NCBI GenBank assembly: GCA_919902515.1
Contig: CAKKRD010000025.1
Coordinates: forward strand, 1 to 64,000
Direction: 5' to 3'
Length of the DNA: 64,000 nt
Origin: Nitrosomonadaceae bacterium
GTDB taxonomy: Bacteria; Pseudomonadota; Gammaproteobacteria; Burkholderiales; Nitrosomonadaceae
The translations under genes and the position numbers were made by a program. The notes beneath the pieces are model-generated. The model saw nothing but the letters and a program-made list of their open reading frames with translations, was not told the DNA's origin and did no database searches. Positions 57,927 through 64,000 of this stretch are shown one piece after another; within the stretch, counting starts at the first letter, position 1, and the number at the start of each line of letters is the position of its first letter.

Positions 57927-58478
57927 CTAACTAATTAGCGTCCAGCATCCCATCAACACGAACGAAGCTGCTGCAAACCAGCGCACCCACTGCATGTTGA
58001 TGCGATGCGCGAGAGCCTCACCGATCCAGACCGCAGGCACGTTGGCAAGCATCATACCAAGTGTGGTTCCCAACACCACCAGCGCCAGCGCATCGTAATG
58101 TGCAGCGAGCGCCACGGTCGCGAACTGGGTCTTGTCTCCCATCTCCGCCAGGAAAAATGCAATCAGCGTTGTAACAAACACTCCGGCACCGAGAATGCGC
58201 GGGTCGCTGTCCAGCTTGTCCGGCTTCAGCGCCCACAAACCGAAACCGATGAACGACAAGCCGACGATCCAGTTGAGAGCTTGCGCAGAAATCAGGCTCG
58301 CCAGCCACGTGCCGACCGAAGCCGCCAATGCATGATTAAGCAGGGTAGCGACGAAGATGCCCGCCATGATTGGATACGGCCGCCGTAATTTGGCAGCCAG
58401 CACAAACGACAGCAACTGGGTCTTGTCGCCGATTTCAGCGATAGCAACCAGCAGGGTGGAGGTAAGGAAAGCTTCCAA
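57927..58478 (-). CDS. TMEM165/GDT1 family cation transporter
   Basis: A 183-residue, six-helix membrane protein with the two-fold signature of the family: EIGDKTQLLSFVLAAK near residue 15 and EMGDKTQFATVALAAHY near 111, each an E-x-G-D-(K/R)-(T/S) motif. GDT1 proteins move Ca2+ and/or Mn2+ against H+; bacterial relatives include Mn2+ exporters. The ion is inferred, not shown. It converges on the MidA-like gene with 8 bases between stops. Confidence 0.9.
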   Translation of the reverse strand: MEAFLTSTLLVAIAEIGDKTQLLSFVLAAKLRRPYPIMAGIFVATLLNHALAASVGTWLASLISAQALNWIVGLSFIGFGLWALKPDKLDSDPRILGAGVFVTTLIAFFLAEMGDKTQFATVALAAHYDALALVVLGTTLGMMLANVPAVWIGEALAHRINMQWVRWFAAASFVLMGCWTLIS

Positions 58479-58567
58479 GGTGATGGACGGCGGTGAAAGT
58501 GAAGGGCACGGAATTGTAGCGTGAATCCGTCGCGTTGCACGGGGGACTTGTTCAGCGGTTACTTAGA

Positions 58568-60313
58568 TTATTTCTTTGGCATGTAAAGATCAGTGATCGA
58601 TCCTTCCGCGATTTCGGCGGCAAAGAAAATAGTTTCCGACAAGGTCGGGTGTGGATGAATAGTGAGGCCGAGGTCTTCCATATCCGCACCCATTTCCAGC
58701 GCCAGCACAGTCTCAGCGATCAGCTCGCCGGCATTGACGCCAACCATGCCCGCGCCGAGAATGCGGCGGGTGTGTTTATCCAGCAGCAGCTTGGTCATGC
58801 CTTCCTCGCGCCCCATCGCAATCGCGCGGCCACTGGCCGCCCAAGGGAAGCTGGCCTTTTCGTAATCGATACCCTGTTTCGCGGCTTCGGTTTCGGTCAA
58901 ACCCATCCAGGCAATTTCCGGATCAGTGTAGGCCACCGAGGGAATGGTACGCACGTCGAATGCCGCTTTGTGTCCTGTGATGATTTCCGCAGCGAGCTTG
59001 CCTTCATACGAGGCTTTGTGCGCCAGCATGGGTTCGCCGACAATGTCACCGATACCGAAAATGTGCGGTACGTTGGTGCGCAGTTGTTTGTCCACCGGAA
59101 CGAAACCGCGCGCGTCCACATTGACACCGGCATTTTCGGCGCCGATAGCGCGACCGTTGGGACGGCGCCCCACTGCCAGCAGCACGCGGTCGTAAATCTG
59201 CGGTTCGGGAGATTTCTCTCCTGCAAAGGTAACCTTGAGTCCGCTTTCCTGCGGCTCGATCTGGGTGACTCTGGTTTTGAGATAGATCGCCTCGTAGCGT
59301 TTCTGTATGCGCCGATGCAATGGCTTGACGAGATCTGCATCCGCGCCGGGGATCAATTGCTCCATCAATTCCACCACGCTGACTTTGCAACCAAGCGCAT
59401 CATAAACCGTCGCCATTTCCAGACCGATAATGCCGCCGCCGATGATCAGCATGCGCTTGGGAATGTCTGCCAGTTGCAATGCACCGGTCGAATCCATCAG
59501 GCGCGGATCATCGTAGGGAAAACCGGGAATGCGCGCCACGCTGGAGCCGGCGGCGATGATGCAATGTTCGAACGACACGGTTTTCGCGCCATTGGCTGTT
59601 TCCAGCCGGATTATGTGGGGCGAAGTGAACTTGCCTGTGCCGTGCACCACTTCCACCTTGCGCTGCTTCGCCAGCACCGACAACCCCTTGGTAAGTTTGC
59701 CGATGACGGATTCTTTCCATGCCCGCAGCTTGTCGATTTCTATCGCGGGCTGGCCGAAAGCGACGCCTTGATGTTCGGTTTCTTCCGCTTCGGTGATGAC
59801 TTTTGCCACATGCAGCAATGCCTTGGAGGGAATGCAGCCGACGTTGAGACATACGCCGCCGAGCACAGGGTAGCGCTCGATCAACACGACTTTCTTGCCA
59901 AGATCAGCGGCGCGAAACGCAGCCGTGTAGCCGCCCGGACCCGCACCCAGCACCACCACATCGGCGTGAATGTCGCCGCGCGGGGTCGGAGCCGCAGCAC
60001 TGACGGGAGCAGGGATCGAATTGAGCGCAATGGGCGAGACCTCTACATGGGTTGCAGAACTCGTCTCCGTATCCGCTATTTGCAATAGCAGGATAAGCGA
60101 CCCCTCCGAGACCTTGTCGCCAACCTTGACCTTGATTTCCTTCACCACACCGGCTTGCGGCGCAGGGATTTCCACCGTCGCTTTGTCGGTTTCCAGCGTG
60201 ATGAGCGACGTTTCCTTTTCTACCGTATCACCGGGTTTCACCAGTAGCTCGATGACGGGAATATCCTTGAAATCGCCGACATCAGGGACACGTATCTCCA
60301 ACAAATTATTCAT
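58568..60313 (-). CDS. lpdA: Dihydrolipoamide dehydrogenase with N-terminal lipoyl domain
   Basis: The E3 subunit reoxidising lipoamide in 2-oxoacid dehydrogenase complexes. An N-terminal lipoyl domain (about 1-85, lysine in LETDKATVEIP near residue 43) is joined by a Pro/Ala linker to a full flavoprotein: VVVLGAGPGGYTAAFRAADLGKKV, redox cysteines in GGVCLNVGCIPSK, NAD-binding IIGGGIIGLEMATVYDALG, and the C-terminal IHPHPTLSETIFFAAE. I start at MNNLLEIRVPDVGD (582 aa). The fused form is typical of the betaproteobacterial pyruvate dehydrogenase, normally behind aceE-aceF; here jetD lies 35 bases upstream. Confidence 0.95.
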   Translation of the reverse strand: MNNLLEIRVPDVGDFKDIPVIELLVKPGDTVEKETSLITLETDKATVEIPAPQAGVVKEIKVKVGDKVSEGSLILLLQIADTETSSATHVEVSPIALNSIPAPVSAAAPTPRGDIHADVVVLGAGPGGYTAAFRAADLGKKVVLIERYPVLGGVCLNVGCIPSKALLHVAKVITEAEETEHQGVAFGQPAIEIDKLRAWKESVIGKLTKGLSVLAKQRKVEVVHGTGKFTSPHIIRLETANGAKTVSFEHCIIAAGSSVARIPGFPYDDPRLMDSTGALQLADIPKRMLIIGGGIIGLEMATVYDALGCKVSVVELMEQLIPGADADLVKPLHRRIQKRYEAIYLKTRVTQIEPQESGLKVTFAGEKSPEPQIYDRVLLAVGRRPNGRAIGAENAGVNVDARGFVPVDKQLRTNVPHIFGIGDIVGEPMLAHKASYEGKLAAEIITGHKAAFDVRTIPSVAYTDPEIAWMGLTETEAAKQGIDYEKASFPWAASGRAIAMGREEGMTKLLLDKHTRRILGAGMVGVNAGELIAETVLALEMGADMEDLGLTIHPHPTLSETIFFAAEIAEGSITDLYMPKK

Positions 60314-60348
60314 GAGCTCCCTCTGTTTCACCTTTCATCTGGCCCGGA

Positions 60349-61566
60349 TCATATCGCGCCTTCTTGTTCGCCTTTTTTAGCGTGGATGAGCATCCAATCT
60401 GCAAGTACCTGCAAACTAACCGGCAGTGGTTGCTGCAACAAACGCTGCAACTGTTCCCTATCGTTTTGACTCAATGGCTGGCAGTTGGGTAGGCCAGACA
60501 GAGTCTCGACGTCCATGCCCCAAGGCTGCCATGATAACCCAGCCTCGTCCCAGATTCTGGCTGCCTGTAATGCGATTTCAATTCCTGCTGGATCGGGGTC
60601 GCAGGCAATCAACGCAGGTGCTGGACACAAAGTCAGAAACCGCGTAACACTTTGCCGCCACCATGTGGGCGCATAGCCGGGCAACCATACAACCAAGTCC
60701 TGATTTCCGTAGCGACGTGCGGCACGTTCAAAACTGGTACGATTTTCGAGTAATCGCCAACAGCCGATGCGCCCCTTAATACCGGTTAGACTGTTGAGAG
60801 TGCCCGGTGTCAGCGCGATACAGTCATCGACCAGACTGAGATCGAGATGGAGGTCCTCGCGCAATAACACGATAGGGGCACGTAACCAGAGTGCCGGAGT
60901 ATGTTTCTCGATACCCCACTCAACTGGATCCAGGTAACGCTCCAGCCATTCCCACTCGGCAGTCGAGATGGCTTTGGTAGTGCCTCGCGCAAACAAGGAA
61001 AAATCACGGCGAGTGCCAAAACGCTGCTCGATTGACCAGACATCAAGCTTTCGTAGTAACGCTAATCTGCGTAATGCGACGTTCGGAGAAAACGCATCCA
61101 GACTTTGTTGTGCATGCGCAAGACGCGAGTCCTGCAAGGTATGCAACGACTCGACTCGAAATGTTTCAGCAAGCGCATCCTTGTCCGGCAAACCAAAATG
61201 ATGGCGTAATGCGGCGAGATCAAGAAAATTTACCCATACCGGCAGCCAACGTCCAGATTTCCTCCATTCTTCCACTTCCACCCAGCCACCGCGCAGTAGC
61301 GCGTCTAACAGTTCATCGGCGAGGTGTACACGCCGATTTCCGGCTGCGGTCAACAACGTACTCCATTTGCGTTTTGGAGAGGACGCTTTTATCCAGTCGG
61401 CGAGCAATTCCTGCCATGCAGTGGGCCAACTACCTAAAGTAACGGGGGTGGCGGAAAATGACCGGCACAAGCGTTTGCCGCGCAATGTGCTTTTTGCCCC
61501 CACATCCAGATCGCAGATGCAAACACCACGCGCATCCGGTTCCGTCCAGGTTGCAGTTTCAGGCAT
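60349..61566 (-). CDS. jetD: Wadjet-like JetD nuclease subunit
   Basis: A 405-residue protein predicted to be the Toprim nuclease subunit of a Wadjet system, which traps and cuts small closed circular DNA such as plasmids. N-terminal winged-helix-like regions (about 55-200) precede GRIGCWRLLENRTSFERAARR and a Toprim-like core, ALIACDPDPAGIEIALQAARIWDEAG (DxD near 322-324), then WGMD. The Toprim layout recalls DUF2399-type JetD rather than the DUF3322/DUF2220 form, from memory. It overlaps the SMC-like gene by 8 bases, supporting a shared operon. The annotation leans on that neighbour. Confidence 0.75.
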   Translation of the reverse strand: MPETATWTEPDARGVCICDLDVGAKSTLRGKRLCRSFSATPVTLGSWPTAWQELLADWIKASSPKRKWSTLLTAAGNRRVHLADELLDALLRGGWVEVEEWRKSGRWLPVWVNFLDLAALRHHFGLPDKDALAETFRVESLHTLQDSRLAHAQQSLDAFSPNVALRRLALLRKLDVWSIEQRFGTRRDFSLFARGTTKAISTAEWEWLERYLDPVEWGIEKHTPALWLRAPIVLLREDLHLDLSLVDDCIALTPGTLNSLTGIKGRIGCWRLLENRTSFERAARRYGNQDLVVWLPGYAPTWWRQSVTRFLTLCPAPALIACDPDPAGIEIALQAARIWDEAGLSWQPWGMDVETLSGLPNCQPLSQNDREQLQRLLQQPLPVSLQVLADWMLIHAKKGEQEGAI

Positions 61567-64000
61567 GGCTGACCTTTTGCCGGCTTATCTGCGCCACTGG
61601 TGGCGCCCAAGCTTCTTGCGGACGTTTCTTGTAAGTAATGAGCGTGAGTTCTGCCGGGTCGTAGACATTAACATTGTGAGTGATCGGTGTGGTGATCAGG
61701 TATTGGGAACGGGTGGCCTTGAGAAAACTGCCGACGCGGTCGATGTTGAAAATGTCAAGATGTGCAAAAGGTTCGTCGATGAACACGAATCCACCCGGCT
61801 GGCTTTCATCCATCATCAGACCGATCAGCAAGATCAGCGATTTCATCACTTGCTGGCCGCCGGAAGCCTCGCCGTCATTCAATCCAGTCAACCCCTTCTG
61901 ATCGAAATTAAAATGCACTGCTAATCCTGCCTGCGCCAGTACCAGATCGTCATTTTCCAGATGCGGTGCCTCGCAATGCACTTCAATTCCCGCAAGTTCG
62001 CCCAGCTCCTTGATGTTTTTACCGTAACGACGGATGGTGGCACGCAGCCGGTTGATATAGGCTGCGCGTGCTTCATGCGTCAGGTTACGTGCGCGCTCGT
62101 TGGCGGTGCGCCGCTGGGATACATCCGCCTGCATTCTTTGCAAGTCTCCCCGAAGTTTGTCGCGCAGTGCGATGATGCTCTCGTCGGTTTCCCATTCCTC
62201 TGTATTGAAGCGCCTTTCCAAATCGCGCAAATGCAGCTCGACTGCGTCGGCGGATTTAAACTCCTCACGCAACTTGAGCAAGGCATCACGAGCATACCAG
62301 GCAGGCGGCATGGCTTGGCGGTCATGGCGTAGCCGCTGGATGCGTTTGATATTTTCGGCGCGCTGGTTTTGCAGTTGGGGTACCAGCATGTCGGTTTCCT
62401 GTACCAGCCGATTCCGTCTAATATCGGCCGTTTTTAATTCCAACTCGATCTGGTGGCGCTTTTCTACCGCTGCCTCCTTTTCGCTGGCGGCGGTGGCAAC
62501 TGCGTCGGCTGTTTGCTGGGCTGTTTTTTTCAGCGCCTCGATATGGCGTGCTGCACCGGCGAATTCATCCGCGCGCAGTGCCAGCATTTGCGCGGCATCC
62601 AAGCCATCGAGTTGAGCCTGTTTTTGGGCGATGGTTTGGCGCAAATCGGTTTCTTCGATTGTCAATTTTTTGATCTGACTGGACAATGCCCTGGCTTCTA
62701 TCGTCCAAGCGGCGAGGCGGCTTTTTCTGCCAGCTTCGCCAAAATGATGGTCGCCGGGAGCGACGCCGATGAAGCGTCCGCCACGCCGTTCCCGGTGGTA
62801 ACCAGCGCGGGTGATCCAGCTCTGTACTGCCGGCAGCTTGGCGCCGGCTTGGGTGTCTTCGGTGCGCTGCACCTGATTCAGCAATTGCATCAACCATTCC
62901 GGCGCATCGGCGGTAAAGCGCAGCACTTCCAGCAGAGACCCGGCTTGCGGCGCCAGTGCAGCCACCCGCCCGGCAGCCACAAAATGCCGGTAACGCACTG
63001 TCTCACCAATCTGCCATGCCTTGGTCCGGTCGGCTTCATGATCCAGCAACACCAGTTGCCGGTAGGGCGCAAGCAGCGCTTCCACCGCGGCTTGCCAAGC
63101 CAGGTCGGTTACCTCGACGATCTCGATCAACATGCGATGAGGAATTCCCGCATCCCTCAGCGCGGCCCGGAATTCGCGCACATATTCGGGCGGCGTCTGT
63201 TTGCCGCTGTTGAGCGCGGCCATGCTGGCAGTGAGCTCATCCATACGGACGCGCGCTGCCGTCAATTCATTTTGCAACACTGCCAGGCGCTGGCGTTCGC
63301 AACCGAGTGCTTCGGCCAAACTCGCCAAATCCTGGCCGTGGCGCGATTGACTCAAGGCGACAAGCTGATCGCGCTCTTTCAGCAAGGCGGTGGTTTGGGT
63401 CACGGTGTCGCGCGCTGTCTGGAAGTTTTCTGCGGCGGTTCTTTCCGACAGCCGCAACGCCTTCTCACATTCTTGCGCCACCCGCAATGCCGCATCGAGA
63501 GCGGCAATTTCAACACGCACCGCCTTCAGTTCCCGCTGTTTCTCGCGCAGCACCCGGCGTGCGCCTTGAATCTGGCTACGAGCACCGTTGATGGATTCCT
63601 TGAGATCGAGCAACTGCAAGCGCGGCAGCACTTCGCTTTGCAGCCTGATCTGCTCCTGCTTCAGGTTGTGCCATTCGATATAGCGATTGACCTTGAGGGT
63701 CATTGTTTCCACCCTGTTGTCCAACGCTTCCAGGTGATTGCTCATTTCCTGCAATTCCCGCTCGGTCTCGCGCTGCTGCCCTTTGGCTTCCAGATAGGCA
63801 TCCAACACCTGCTTATCACCGAATACCTGAAAAACCAACTCCAGCAAAACCTTGGGTGAATATTCGCAGAGCTTATCAGTATCGCCCTGCTCCAGTGACA
63901 GTACTTCGGCGATGGCCTTGGTGAGGCCAGCACTATCCATGCGCCGCTGGTATTCGATGACTCCCAGCCAATCACCGGCAGACTCCAAGGTTTCAATGGC
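61559..64000 (-). CDS. jetC: Wadjet-like SMC ATPase JetC (partial, 5' end beyond window)
   Basis: The C-terminal 814 or so codons of an SMC/SbcC/MukB-like ATPase; the frame is open to base 64000 and the Walker A loop is not in the window. Visible: a long coiled coil, a hinge-like centre (IEIVEVTDLAWQAAVEALLAPYRQLVLLD), a second coiled coil, then the ATPase signature NDGEASGGQQVMKSLILLIGLMM and Walker B GGFVFIDEPFAHLDIFNIDRVG. The pairing with a Toprim-protein gene matches JetC-JetD. It would be the loop-extruding motor. JetA and JetB are expected further upstream, outside the window. Confidence 0.82.
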   Translation of the reverse strand, partial: AIETLESAGDWLGVIEYQRRMDSAGLTKAIAEVLSLEQGDTDKLCEYSPKVLLELVFQVFGDKQVLDAYLEAKGQQRETERELQEMSNHLEALDNRVETMTLKVNRYIEWHNLKQEQIRLQSEVLPRLQLLDLKESINGARSQIQGARRVLREKQRELKAVRVEIAALDAALRVAQECEKALRLSERTAAENFQTARDTVTQTTALLKERDQLVALSQSRHGQDLASLAEALGCERQRLAVLQNELTAARVRMDELTASMAALNSGKQTPPEYVREFRAALRDAGIPHRMLIEIVEVTDLAWQAAVEALLAPYRQLVLLDHEADRTKAWQIGETVRYRHFVAAGRVAALAPQAGSLLEVLRFTADAPEWLMQLLNQVQRTEDTQAGAKLPAVQSWITRAGYHRERRGGRFIGVAPGDHHFGEAGRKSRLAAWTIEARALSSQIKKLTIEETDLRQTIAQKQAQLDGLDAAQMLALRADEFAGAARHIEALKKTAQQTADAVATAASEKEAAVEKRHQIELELKTADIRRNRLVQETDMLVPQLQNQRAENIKRIQRLRHDRQAMPPAWYARDALLKLREEFKSADAVELHLRDLERRFNTEEWETDESIIALRDKLRGDLQRMQADVSQRRTANERARNLTHEARAAYINRLRATIRRYGKNIKELGELAGIEVHCEAPHLENDDLVLAQAGLAVHFNFDQKGLTGLNDGEASGGQQVMKSLILLIGLMMDESQPGGFVFIDEPFAHLDIFNIDRVGSFLKATRSQYLITTPITHNVNVYDPAELTLITYKKRPQEAWAPPVAQISRQKVSHA

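Noticed and set aside
58530-58560. Shared GGGACTTGTTCAGC near 44375-44388 and 58545-58558
   Set aside because: About 14 bases shared between two intergenic sites; too short to claim a repeat family without a genome-wide count.
1-64000. CRISPR array or prophage
   Set aside because: No regularly spaced repeats and no phage structural, lysis or integration genes were seen anywhere in the window.

Overview
The window looks like chromosomal DNA of a betaproteobacterium, plausibly of the Nitrosomonadales. This is inferred from gene order (miaB-phoH-ybeY-corC-lnt-glyQS; mtgA-aroE-tonB-rnb; a complete dcw cluster followed by a DUF721 gene, an M23 peptidase and secA) and from protein character; no 16S rRNA gene is present. 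Most of it is conserved housekeeping sequence.

Layout. 1-48: 3' half of a CAU-anticodon tRNA. 366-2856: a PAS-GGDEF-EAL c-di-GMP protein and a small exported protein. 2895-14909 (+): RNA modification and ribosome genes (miaB, phoH, ybeY), corC, lnt, glyQ-glyS, gmhB, plsC, a YgjP-like metallopeptidase, an LptM-like lipoprotein and lysA, many joined by 4-base stop/start overlaps. 14989-24208 (-): mgtE, mtgA, aroE, a TonB-family protein, an RNase II-family enzyme and secA. 24301-44022: M23 peptidase (-), a divergent DUF721 gene (+), and the division and cell-wall cluster transcribed leftward in the order mraZ-rsmH-ftsL-ftsI-murE-murF-mraY-murD-ftsW-murG-murC-murB-ddl-ftsQ-ftsA-ftsZ. The mraZ promoter carries three MraZ-type boxes spaced exactly 10 bp apart. 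44401-44715 (-): RNase P RNA.

The accessory part is 45.0-55.6 kb, a leftward defence operon: hsdM, a 92-aa ORF, hsdS, a DUF262/HNH (GmrSD-like) gene, a DUF3644 gene with an RHEIEH motif (HEPN-like Rx4H), a rhuM-like gene and hsdR. It sits between rnpB and a pteridine reductase gene and is bracketed by direct repeats of 264-287 bp. Each repeat holds the first 17-19 bases of rnpB, the intergenic spacer and the 3' end of the reductase gene. The left copy of the reductase end is a pseudogene fragment whose 10 substitutions relative to the intact gene are all synonymous, apart from one frameshifting deletion. Inside the operon a 48-codon relic of a second, divergent hsdR start lies between the DUF262 and DUF3644 genes. 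Together these scars record an island assembled and inserted by recombination between related but non-identical DNAs.

55938-60331 returns to core genes: pteridine reductase, a MidA-like methyltransferase, a GDT1-family transporter and a dihydrolipoamide dehydrogenase with a fused lipoyl domain. Directly upstream of the last lies a second defence locus cut by the window edge: jetD-like and jetC-like genes of a Wadjet (MksBEFG/EptABCD-type) anti-plasmid system, with jetA and jetB expected beyond base 64000. I found no CRISPR array, transposase, integrase or prophage gene.
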